A DNA stretch of 64,000 bases from the NCBI RefSeq assembly GCF_018100985.1, contig NZ_JAGJEI010000004.1:186001-250000 (forward strand), read 5' to 3'. Positions 37,779 to 46,177 of the stretch are shown here, piece by piece. The position numbers were made by a program, and so were the translations under genes. The notes beneath the pieces were generated by a model, which worked only from the letters and a program-made list of their open reading frames with translations, ran no database searches and had not been told where the DNA came from. This DNA is from Pseudoalteromonas sp. MMG007. GTDB taxonomy: Bacteria > Pseudomonadota > Gammaproteobacteria > Enterobacterales > Alteromonadaceae. How positions within the stretch are numbered: position 1 is the stretch's first letter; the number at the start of each line of letters is the position of its first letter.

Positions 37779-38492
37779 TTATTTTTCGAGTAAAGTATTT
37801 ATTTCGTCAATGATTGCATGGATGCGCTGTGCATTTTTACCTAAATCACTACGTCCAACACGCGATTTACTACGAATATCGACAAAACGCTGATTAGCAT
37901 CATCTGTAATACGAATAACCACATCATCTTTGAACCCAAACCAAGTAGTTGTGTCGGTGGCTTCTACAATACCCGTTGCCGAGTTTGTATTAACCAAAGC
38001 AAAACCTAAGTTTTTAACTGCTTGCTCACTGACAGCCAGCAAATCAGTTTTTGATTGTGCATAGCTTAATGTTTTAAGCTCAGGGTAGGCTTTACGTTGT
38101 TGAGCTGCCGTTTCTTCACCGGCATAAGCGACAGGGTTAGACGCATCGGCTCTAAGTGGAGCAATTGCTACAAACTTTGGTGGATTAACCAGGTCTGTCG
38201 AAATATCATGAATTGCAGGAACACTTTTAGCTTTATTCATCATATTAAGCGGCATTGCAATGGCGACGGCAGAAAATACAAAAGCAATTAAACCACTGCT
38301 TAGCGTTAACGTTTTACGCATAAAGATAGCTTGTACTATTAGCAGCACTAATGCCGCACCACCCGCGTACACACCAAACCTAAAACCGGTAAAGGCAGTG
38401 CCAAGTTCAACAAGGCCAAATTTATATAAAGGCCCTGGTAATATAACTAACAAAAACGCAATTAAGCTTACTAAACTCACTAAAACTTTCAT
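37779..38492 (-). CDS. DUF1499 domain membrane protein
   Basis: This is a 237-residue protein with three N-terminal hydrophobic segments (residues 1-80), followed by a DUF1499 domain whose marks are ATDTTTWFGFKDDVVIRI and VDIRSKSRVGRSDLGKNAQRI. The soluble domain probably faces the periplasm. The function of the family is not known. It is encoded alone with a downstream terminator. Confidence 0.8.
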   Translation of the reverse strand: MKVLVSLVSLIAFLLVILPGPLYKFGLVELGTAFTGFRFGVYAGGAALVLLIVQAIFMRKTLTLSSGLIAFVFSAVAIAMPLNMMNKAKSVPAIHDISTDLVNPPKFVAIAPLRADASNPVAYAGEETAAQQRKAYPELKTLSYAQSKTDLLAVSEQAVKNLGFALVNTNSATGIVEATDTTTWFGFKDDVVIRITDDANQRFVDIRSKSRVGRSDLGKNAQRIHAIIDEINTLLEK

Positions 38493-38589
38493 TTTAAGAT
38501 TCCTTTACTGTGTGTAATTTTTATTTTAAATAACCTAACGAGTACACTATACCGCCAAGCACTGCGTTTAGATTACTATTAGCGACCAA

Positions 38590-39930
38590 TTACACAAAAA
38601 AGTCCAACGTTGTGTTATTAAAGTTACTTAAATTAGGAAATATATCAACAAGCTCAGAGCTTGGAACGCCAAACCACTGCGCTAACGTTGCAAAGTATTG
38701 CTCGTTTGCAACTTGCGGTATTAAACGCCCACCACCCGTGTCTTGTGGGCCATCAAGTTGTTGAGTGAGTAAGTCGCCGTAAATATTTTGCCCTTTTACA
38801 GCCCCGCCCATCACTATTTGATTACCAGCCCAACCATGGTCTGTACCATCTCCGTTTGAAGTGAGCGTACGACCAAAATCCGACATAGTAAACGTGGTTA
38901 CCTTATCGCTCATACCAAGCTCAGTCATTGCATTATTAAATTCAGCTAAACCATTAGCCAATGTGTTTAATAGTGCTGGGTGCGTTGTTAACTGATTATC
39001 ATGCGTGTCAAACCCGCTCATAGACACAAAAAACACTTGGCGTTGTGTGCTTAATTTAGCTTGAACACTGATTGTTTTAGCCACCGCTGCAAGTTGCTCA
39101 CTAAAACTTGTTTCGCTAAATGAGGTAATAAGCGCTGGTGCATCTTCTAACGCATTATTCATACTTTGCGTGTTGTTAATCGCGCTGTTTAAACCATCTG
39201 CGTAAGCGCTGCCTAACACATGGTTGGTGTTACCTAGTATGCGGTTCATTATATTCGTTACATGCTCAGTACGAGGCTGGTATCCACCAAAAGCATTTAT
39301 AGTACTTATACCACTTTTATTTAATGCAAATGCGCTAGTGCTAGCTCCTGTTTGCCACAGGTTAGTACCATCAAGTGAAATATTAGCAGCAAACTCATCA
39401 TGTACGGCTAAGCGTTCAAGTAAACGCGCTCCCCAGCCACTGTTTAAAGATGCCTTTTCACGGCCATACATCCACGATGCTTGCTGGTCATTATGCGAAA
39501 ATAAATGCAGAGGCAATGGCACCGCTTTATTTTTGTAGTCATTTAACGATGTTGGTGCTAACAAAGTCCCTACTCCACCTATAAAGGCTAAATTTTGAGA
39601 CTCAAACACACTTTGAATAGGCGCTAGCGATGGATGAATACCCACTCCACCAGCAAATTGATTTTTAATGCTAAGCTCTATGGGGCTTGTTACTGCTAGG
39701 TTTTGTCTGCTTTGCTCATACAAGTTACGTTGCTCTGCCTCAAGCGGTACCAGCATATTCAATGAGTCATTCCCACCATACAAATACACACACACTAGCG
39801 CTTTATAATCGCCTAGCTCAACAGCATTGGTAGCACCTGTTAATGCTTGTAATTGTAGGCTTGTTAAAGCCGCAGCTGACACACTGCCTTTTAAACATAA
39901 TGACAAAAAATCTCTTCTATTAACGCTCAT
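38590..39930 (-). CDS. DUF1501 Tat-exported protein
   Basis: This is a 446-residue protein with a twin-arginine signal peptide (NRRDFLSLCLKGSVSAAAL, R5-R6). It has the DUF1501 pattern: YLYGGNDSLNMLVPL near the N-terminus, HDNQ-type metal-binding FDTHDNQL and DFGRTLTSNGDGTDHGWAGN near the middle. The alkaline-phosphatase-like fold of this family implies a sulfatase/phosphatase-related hydrolase, activity unknown. It follows the DUF1800 gene by 9 bases, and the two are almost always paired. Confidence 0.88.
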   Translation of the reverse strand: MSVNRRDFLSLCLKGSVSAAALTSLQLQALTGATNAVELGDYKALVCVYLYGGNDSLNMLVPLEAEQRNLYEQSRQNLAVTSPIELSIKNQFAGGVGIHPSLAPIQSVFESQNLAFIGGVGTLLAPTSLNDYKNKAVPLPLHLFSHNDQQASWMYGREKASLNSGWGARLLERLAVHDEFAANISLDGTNLWQTGASTSAFALNKSGISTINAFGGYQPRTEHVTNIMNRILGNTNHVLGSAYADGLNSAINNTQSMNNALEDAPALITSFSETSFSEQLAAVAKTISVQAKLSTQRQVFFVSMSGFDTHDNQLTTHPALLNTLANGLAEFNNAMTELGMSDKVTTFTMSDFGRTLTSNGDGTDHGWAGNQIVMGGAVKGQNIYGDLLTQQLDGPQDTGGGRLIPQVANEQYFATLAQWFGVPSSELVDIFPNLSNFNNTTLDFFV

Positions 39931-39939
39931 TATGCGCTC

Positions 39940-41847
39940 CTAATACTGCACGTTAAATTCAGGTGAAATTGCAATCATGTATAATAAATACGATACCCGC
40001 TCTCGGTATTGGTCTTCATCAAAATATGCATCTAAATCATTTAAAGCTTGCTTGGTCTCGGTACTCATATTGCCTGCAAAATATAAGGTGTTGTACCTGT
40101 CTAAAAGTGCATTGATGCCATTTTGAGCCAAGTAATCCATATCATTTTGCACGTATACATAAATACCTGAAGGGTTAAGGTTTGTGTGCGCTTCAGCTGT
40201 ACTCCATACTAAACTTGAATATAGTGCGTTCATGGTACCAATTAAGGTGGCGTCGTTAGCAATTTGTAGTTCCGGTGCCACTAAAGCGCTATTACGCAAA
40301 GAAGCCGTTTGATAATCAGGTCGAAAAAAATTAAACACAGAAGCCGACTGCATGGGTCCTTGCCCATAACTGTCAATTAAATTCCAGGTTTTATAAACAC
40401 CTTCTTGCGATTTTGCATTTAGGTTACGCCAAAATTGTACCGTTTTTAAAAGTGGCTCTTTAATTTTACCTTGATAGCTCAGCACCGAGCCAAAATGGCG
40501 TGCTTCATCATCCAAATAAATCGCTTTTACCACTGCGGCTAGATCACCACGTACTCCCGCGCCATTATCATTAAATACATGTGCTACACGCTCTACGTAT
40601 TGCGGTGTAGGATTTGAAGTAATCAGCCGTTGAATAAGCTGTTTAGAAATAAACGGAGCGACATTTTGATGATAAAATAAGTTATCGATCGCGATAGCTA
40701 AAGACTCTTTAGCGGTGTAACCTTGTGGTATTACTTCGTTATTCAATAATGTTTTTTGCAAGCTTGAGTGGTACTCATCAAACGCTTGCATTGGGCTTAA
40801 GTAATCGTAACTTTTACGTTTAAAGGTTCCGCTGTCTGCAAATGTCCAACCTGTAAACACACGGGCAAAACCTTCTATTTGTCTTTGCCCATACGTTGCT
40901 ATGGTATTGCCACTAGCATCAAGCTTAGCACTGCCATCTAGATTTAACTCTTCAAGCCCAATCGTAAATAGCTGCATTACTTCGCGTGCGTAGTTTTCAT
41001 CAGGGCGAATATTAAGAGTTTCATCCGCTTTTTCGTTACCTAAATGGCTTAGATAAGTGCCCATTATGGGTGAAAGCGTTACATCCTCAAGTAAGTCACG
41101 GTAGTTACCAAAGGCATGCTTAAGCAATAAATCGTAGTAACCTATCATCCCTTGCGGATGTGCTCGTAAATCGCTATTTTCATCCGACACCACAAGTATT
41201 TCACTGAGCGCAAACGCGACCCGTTGGCGAAGCTGATCATCACTTTGTAATACAGCTTTCCACCACGCATCAATACGGCTTATGTATTTGAAGTCATCGT
41301 CGTCATCTACTTTTATTAAGTATTCACTGTGGTAATTAATTGGCTGTGCAATTTGGTTATCAAGCCATTGTTGCTCGCTCAAACCACGTGCACTTTGTAT
41401 CTCAGTGTAGGTAGGCCCCATACTTGCTTGGTGTAACAACCTTGCGGCACTGTGATCGTCCATACTATTACGTGCCGTAAAAGAAACAATCTGAGAGCTT
41501 GTAGCCCCTTCGTTATCTGTGGCAGTCACACTAAATGCATAATCAATTGGTTTATAACTTAATGCTGGTGCCAGAGTGATTGTTGCGCTTGTAGCCTCTA
41601 TTGGCTTATTAAGTAATACAGTACCTGAGGTTTGCTGCCACACAACACTGCTTATAGTGCCGTCTTTATCGCTGGCAGTTGCAGTTAGTTCAATGGTTTG
41701 CCCTTTGGCTATTTCGGTAGGTATATTAGCGACTGATAAAATAGGGATTTTATTTCCGTTAATGGTTGGCGTATCATCTGAGCCTGAATCACCGCAAGCA
41801 CTAAGTATAAATATTGAGCTTGCGATTAAAGAAATTTTATAATGCAT
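39940..41847 (-). CDS. DUF1800 lipoprotein with an Ig/REJ-like domain
   Basis: This is a 635-residue lipoprotein (lipobox LSAC, Cys18). Residues of about 35-130 form a PKD/REJ-like domain similar to that of the YHYH protein (VWQQTSGTVLL). The main DUF1800 domain follows: ARLLHQASMGPTYTEI, RVAFALSEILVVS, NYAREVMQLFTIGLEELN and SVFNFFRPDY. With DUF1501 it forms a conserved two-gene module of unknown role, often linked to extracellular polymer metabolism by context. Both products are exported, so they could act as an envelope pair. Confidence 0.88.
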   Translation of the reverse strand: MHYKISLIASSIFILSACGDSGSDDTPTINGNKIPILSVANIPTEIAKGQTIELTATASDKDGTISSVVWQQTSGTVLLNKPIEATSATITLAPALSYKPIDYAFSVTATDNEGATSSQIVSFTARNSMDDHSAARLLHQASMGPTYTEIQSARGLSEQQWLDNQIAQPINYHSEYLIKVDDDDDFKYISRIDAWWKAVLQSDDQLRQRVAFALSEILVVSDENSDLRAHPQGMIGYYDLLLKHAFGNYRDLLEDVTLSPIMGTYLSHLGNEKADETLNIRPDENYAREVMQLFTIGLEELNLDGSAKLDASGNTIATYGQRQIEGFARVFTGWTFADSGTFKRKSYDYLSPMQAFDEYHSSLQKTLLNNEVIPQGYTAKESLAIAIDNLFYHQNVAPFISKQLIQRLITSNPTPQYVERVAHVFNDNGAGVRGDLAAVVKAIYLDDEARHFGSVLSYQGKIKEPLLKTVQFWRNLNAKSQEGVYKTWNLIDSYGQGPMQSASVFNFFRPDYQTASLRNSALVAPELQIANDATLIGTMNALYSSLVWSTAEAHTNLNPSGIYVYVQNDMDYLAQNGINALLDRYNTLYFAGNMSTETKQALNDLDAYFDEDQYRERVSYLLYMIAISPEFNVQY

Positions 41848-42013
41848 AAAGTCGTCGTTATTTGTTAATTACAGCACATTAAGCTGTACCGAGTTTATTG
41901 CAATTATTGAAACACAAAATTTACAATTTAACCTTTTATTTTTTGTAACCGAATCATGAACCCCCCATTAACAAAGCTGTTTGCTTGGGGTTATAGCCAG
42001 AGCCTTATTATTT

Positions 42014-42229
42014 ATGAAAACAGAAATTCGTTACCGTTTTGAATCTTCACAAGTTGCTAACAGATTCGTGCATGTACTAAAAGACTGGCCCATAAGCGAT
42101 GTTAAAACACGCTTATTTAACGGCGGCGACAGTGTAAAAGTAACTTATGAGTATGATGAAAGTGGGTTTGATTACACCTCTGCCGAGCTTGATGATTTAG
42201 CCGAGCAACACGATGGTAAAGAGGTTTAA
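42014..42229 (+). CDS. Small soluble protein, unknown function
   Basis: This is a 71-residue protein beginning MKTEIRYRFESSQVANRFVHVL, with an alpha/beta pattern and an acidic C-terminus. I chose the internal ATG because the preceding frame to a TTG at 41981 gives an unrelated leader. A ribosome-binding site is not obvious. The sequence pattern (short amphipathic strands and one helix) fits a small ferredoxin-like fold, but no family is recognised. Confidence 0.55.
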   Translation: MKTEIRYRFESSQVANRFVHVLKDWPISDVKTRLFNGGDSVKVTYEYDESGFDYTSAELDDLAEQHDGKEV

Positions 42230-42301
42230 CTAATAAAGTGAGTTATTAAGTATTATCTATATAGCGCCAATGAGGTCACAATATCGGCGCACATTTTAAG
42301 C

Positions 42302-42644
42302 CTACTGAGCCTCAACAATACTAAATGTATTTTGTGAGCGTTTAGCTAAATCAAGTACTTCGTAATAATTTAGGCCATCAATTTTTTACCGATAATAAAA
42401 TAGTTTATTTCATTAGTCATAGTTGGGTCGCCAACAACATCTTCTGCGCTTTGCACATCAGAAAACTGAATAGCAATTAATGACCCAATAAAAATCATAG
42501 AATCTTTAGGTTTCAGTTTTTTAATACCTTAGTAACCCCCGTTTGGGTAGACTCAGGTGTGGAGCCATCAAATCTAAAGTCATTTTTTGTGCTAACGCAC
42601 GCACTAAGCATTAATATTGATAATGCGATAAGTAAATATTTCAT
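42302..42644 (-). pseudogene. Small lipoprotein gene broken by two frameshifts
   Basis: With one base restored at each of two sites, this reads as a 114-residue lipoprotein: lipobox LSAC (Cys16), then STKNDFRFDGSTPEST, a mid-segment LKPKDSMIFIGSLIAIQF and an end IDGLNYYEVLDLAKRS. Each break sits in a run of six A on the coding strand (42517-42522 and 42382-42387) that would have to be seven. AAGGA precedes the ATG. It begins 15 bases after the NTF2-like gene and is probably cotranscribed. The first break reads TTA-AAA-AAC-TGA, a formal minus-one slippery heptamer. The function is unknown. Confidence 0.7.
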
Positions 42645-42659
42645 ATATATCCTTATTTA

Positions 42660-43124
42660 TTATTCGTGATACTTGCGGATCATCGCCACTTTACCGTTTT
42701 CCATCTCTATTACTTCCATCATTACTGAGGTGTACTCTATTGGCTGTTTGCTTTGTGGGTGAATGCCTTTAGCGTGGTTTTTATAACGAATCGCAAAACC
42801 GCTATCGTTAAATATAAAGGTATTGAGTAGCTCACTTTCATACAGGGTATGCGCGCCTAAATAAAAACTCATGCCTTTGCGCATCTGCTTTTTACCATCA
42901 GGAGTACGTGAGTCGTCCAGTTGATACGGTATATGCTGGCTGCCTACATCGTCTGTTAATAAAGCAAGGTAGGTTTCAAGCTCTTTAGCTCCTGCATTAG
43001 GGGCTTGCGTGGCGGTCATTGTAGTGTAGTAATGCTGTGCGAACATTTTTAAGTCCAGTGACTTTTCAGCATAAACCGAAAAGGGAGTCACTAATAGCAA
43101 AGCTAATGTAAAAAGTAGTTTCAT
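42660..43124 (-). CDS. Exported NTF2/SnoaL-like protein
   Basis: This is a 154-residue protein with a signal peptide (MKLLFTLALLLVTPFSVYA). The body has the cone-shaped NTF2-like fold pattern: a first helix (KMFAQHYYTTMTA), a second (AKELETYLALLTDDV) and late strands (SVMMEVIEMENGKVAMIRKYHE). I use the ATG with AAGGA 7 bases upstream rather than the adjacent GTG. Members are small binding proteins or enzymes; no ligand is evident. The broken lipoprotein gene follows. Confidence 0.75.
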   Translation of the reverse strand: MKLLFTLALLLVTPFSVYAEKSLDLKMFAQHYYTTMTATQAPNAGAKELETYLALLTDDVGSQHIPYQLDDSRTPDGKKQMRKGMSFYLGAHTLYESELLNTFIFNDSGFAIRYKNHAKGIHPQSKQPIEYTSVMMEVIEMENGKVAMIRKYHE

Positions 43125-43214
43125 CACTTCTTCCTTGTAGTTAAAAGTATTTATTTATAGGTACACTACATTTATAAGTTCAAAAATAAAACAAATACTT
43201 TTAAATTAATAAAC

Positions 43215-45641
43215 CTACATTTTGCTTTTTACTCTATTGGTTGCCACGCTGTTGGCCGGATCGTCTGGCCAAAAATGTTTAGGGTAGCGACCTTTCATTT
43301 CCTTTTGCACATCGCGATAACTGCTTGCCCAAAAGTGCGCAAGATCTTGAGTAAGTTGTAATGAGCGCTTACCTGGCGATAGTAATTCCATAAGCAGTGG
43401 CAGCTTACCGTTGGCAAGCATAGGCGTACTGGTTAAACCATACACTTCTTGCATGCGCACGCTTAACTTTGCGGGGCCATCTAGCTGATAATTAATTTTT
43501 ATATTTGAGCCACTAGGTACCGTTAATCTAAGCGGTAACAATGTTTTTAGTGCTGTTTGCTGTGGCCAGTCAAAACAATTTTGCAGCGCTTCAAAGTAGT
43601 TAAACTTTTTAAGCTGATCGAGTGTTTTTATATCTTGTAAGTACACGCCTAACCAATCTTCAGCTATTTGTATAAGGTGTTGCTCGCTAATAGTTGGGAA
43701 TTTATCAGGCATAAACTGACTGGCTAAACTCATGCGTATTAATAATTGTTGTGCATCGGGCTGTTCATTAAATAATGCAAAGCCGTGTTTAGTAAATAAA
43801 TTAAGCCACGCTTTGGCACGCTCGCTTTTATCTAGCTTTTGTTTACTCGCCTGGCTTGTAAGCGTAATAGCGCCGAGCTTTACTTCGTCTTGATGAATAA
43901 AGCGCGCGGTTTTTTCGTCAAACTCACAACGAGTGAGCGTAGTAAACAAATGCGGTAAGTAATCTTGTAGCTCAAATGGGCTAAGCGCTGTAGCTGCAAA
44001 TATACGTGCGCCTTTATGGCCACCCATGGTAGCAATAGCCAGGTAGTCATCGTTATGCCAGTAATCAGTATTTAAATCAGCACCCGCACCATTAGCAAGT
44101 AAGTAGCCATTACCACGTTTTTTTGCGATGCGATCGGGGTAAGCTAATGCCACCAGCAAACCTAAATACTCGGTGTTTAGTTCGCTGTTACTGTCGGTTA
44201 CTTTTAAGCGGCTTTGCCAGTATTTTAACTGCTGTTTAAATACTGGGTGTGGTCTTTGCTGCTGGCTGTGTAACGCTAAGCTTAGCTCGTTGGCGCTGTT
44301 TATTCTGCTCTCAAGCAGCGCCACTAAATAAAGTGCTAAGCGATAAATACCAGGGAGCTTTGTCTCAAGCGCCTGCGCTTTTAAAAGCATATGCGCTAAG
44401 CGTATATCCGCCCCAAAACCCAGCATGTTAATGCCTAACTTTGTTAGTTTGCCTTTGCCATCGATGGCTTCAAGCATAGTTAGTAAGCTCATTGCTTGTG
44501 TGCATTGCTGAGCCGTTGGCTTATCAAGCAAGGTGAGTTCGCTAATATTTGCACCCCACTGTTTTGCTTCAAGCATAAGTTGGCTTATGTCCGAGGTGAG
44601 TATTTCGGGGTTATCGTGGCTATTGCGTCGCTCAAAGGTTTGTTTTGAACCAAGCCTGTACACCACACCTTGCTCTATTCGCCCTGCTCGCCCTGCACGC
44701 TGCACGGCAGAGGCGCGCGATATACTTTGTGCTGTAAGCTCCGTTACACCTGTTTTTAAGTTATAACTGGCCGTGCGGCGTTTACCGCTATCAATAACAA
44801 TACGTATGCCTTCAATAGTTAAGCTGGTTTCAGCTACATTGGTGGTAAGCACAACTTTGCGCATACCCTCAGGCGCAGGAGCAATCGCCGCTTGCTGATT
44901 GGCTTTATCTTGCTCGCCAAATAACGTGGCAACTAGGCAATTACTTGGCAAATCATTAAGGGCCTGTTGTACGCGTGATATTTCAAATTGCCCAGGCAAG
45001 AACACCAGCGCACTGCCGCTTTGCTCGTTTAGTGCTTGTTTTATTAAAGCGGGAATAGCATCAAGCCAACGGCTTTCATCTTTTATGGGTATGTATACTT
45101 CGTCTATGGGGTAACTGCGCCCACTTGATTGAATAACTGGGCAGTCAAAAAATTGTGTATAGCGCTCGGTATCAAGGGTCGCCGACATAAGCAGTATAGT
45201 TAAATCGTCACGCAGTGCACTTTGGGTCTCTAAAGCAAAGGCCAGTGAGGTATCGGCTGCAATTGAGCGCTCATGAAACTCATCAAATATCAGTAAGTCA
45301 ATATCGCTAAGTTCTGGATCGTTTTGTAGCATGCGAGTAAGCATGCCCTCAGTCACTATTTCAAGGCGTGTGTTGCTACTTACTTTACTCTCACCGCGTA
45401 CACGAAGGCCTACACTTTGCCCCACATTCTCGTTTTGGCACTGCGCTAGGTAATTGGCAATATTACGTGCAGCTAAGCGGCGCGGCTCCAGCATTACAAT
45501 ACGTTTAAAATGGCCGTCGCGCATAAGCTCTAGCGGTAACCATGTTGACTTACCTGCACCAGGTGGTGCTTGTAATAACGTTATATGATTACTTTGTAAT
45601 GTAGTTACAAGTTGTTGATATATGTTTTGAACCGGCAGCAC
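43215..45641 (-). CDS. hrpB: ATP-dependent helicase HrpB
   Basis: This is an 808-residue DEAH-type helicase, the length of E. coli HrpB. Walker A is PPGAGKST at about 27-33, motif II reads DEFH at 120-123, and motif III is LMSATLD. The C-terminal helicase domain has TNVAETSLTIEGIRIVIDSG and QRAGRAGR, and the HrpB-specific C-terminal region ends with FWASSYRDVQKEMKGRYPKHFWPDDP. The exact cellular role in bacteria is not well defined. It is encoded alone, and no terminator is obvious after it. Confidence 0.95.
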   Translation of the reverse strand: MLPVQNIYQQLVTTLQSNHITLLQAPPGAGKSTWLPLELMRDGHFKRIVMLEPRRLAARNIANYLAQCQNENVGQSVGLRVRGESKVSSNTRLEIVTEGMLTRMLQNDPELSDIDLLIFDEFHERSIAADTSLAFALETQSALRDDLTILLMSATLDTERYTQFFDCPVIQSSGRSYPIDEVYIPIKDESRWLDAIPALIKQALNEQSGSALVFLPGQFEISRVQQALNDLPSNCLVATLFGEQDKANQQAAIAPAPEGMRKVVLTTNVAETSLTIEGIRIVIDSGKRRTASYNLKTGVTELTAQSISRASAVQRAGRAGRIEQGVVYRLGSKQTFERRNSHDNPEILTSDISQLMLEAKQWGANISELTLLDKPTAQQCTQAMSLLTMLEAIDGKGKLTKLGINMLGFGADIRLAHMLLKAQALETKLPGIYRLALYLVALLESRINSANELSLALHSQQQRPHPVFKQQLKYWQSRLKVTDSNSELNTEYLGLLVALAYPDRIAKKRGNGYLLANGAGADLNTDYWHNDDYLAIATMGGHKGARIFAATALSPFELQDYLPHLFTTLTRCEFDEKTARFIHQDEVKLGAITLTSQASKQKLDKSERAKAWLNLFTKHGFALFNEQPDAQQLLIRMSLASQFMPDKFPTISEQHLIQIAEDWLGVYLQDIKTLDQLKKFNYFEALQNCFDWPQQTALKTLLPLRLTVPSGSNIKINYQLDGPAKLSVRMQEVYGLTSTPMLANGKLPLLMELLSPGKRSLQLTQDLAHFWASSYRDVQKEMKGRYPKHFWPDDPANSVATNRVKSKM

Positions 45642-45913
45642 TGCTATTTACCCAAAATTGCTTTGTGGGCATTGTAACAAAAACCAAAAATAAACGCGTC
45701 GCAAAAGCTAGTGAGTTTACGCGTATTTATAATCAGCAATAATTACAGGCTGCTCTGTACATTTTTTAAGGATGTACTTATTGAAATATAGATAACGCCC
45801 CTCTTAAAAATATAAGCTGCTGACTATAAACATAAAATAAAAGTTTGACTGGTTGGAACGCGCCTTGCTCCTTTTATAGTGAACGTTAATTAAATCTAAG
45901 TAAGGAGAAACTT

Positions 45914-46111
45914 ATGAACAGCGATCGTATGAAAGGTAATTGGAACGAACTTAAAGGTAAGGCTCAACAAAAATGGGGCGATCTTACTGACGACGATTTA
46001 GACAAAATTGAAGGTAGCCGTACAGAGCTAGTGGGTAAAATCCAGCAGCAGTACGGTAAATCTAAAGAAGAAGCAGAGCGTGAAGTAGATGAGTTTGAAA
46101 AAACTCACTAA
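45914..46111 (+). CDS. CsbD-family stress protein
   Basis: This is a 65-residue hydrophilic protein: NSDRMKGNWNELKGKAQQKWG followed by LTDDDLDKIEGSRTELVGKIQQ, the CsbD pattern. These proteins are induced by general stress or stationary phase in many bacteria, and their biochemical role is unclear. AAGGAG precedes the ATG. The gene has its own terminator. Confidence 0.9.
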   Translation: MNSDRMKGNWNELKGKAQQKWGDLTDDDLDKIEGSRTELVGKIQQQYGKSKEEAEREVDEFEKTH

Positions 46112-46123
46112 TCGCTAACTTCT

Positions 46124-46151
46124 AAAAAAACCGCCATTTGGCGGTTTTTTT
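46124..46151. terminator. Bidirectional terminator
   Basis: A perfect 13-base-pair stem, A7-CCGCCA/TGGCGG-T7 with a 2-base loop, lies between the converging csbD and molybdenum hydroxylase genes. Confidence 0.9.
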
Positions 46152-46177
46152 GTTTAACGGCTAAAAAAGGACGTTAT

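Noticed and set aside
45845..45880. TTGACT and TATAGT before the CsbD gene
   Set aside because: The spacer is 24 bases, too long for a sigma-70 promoter.
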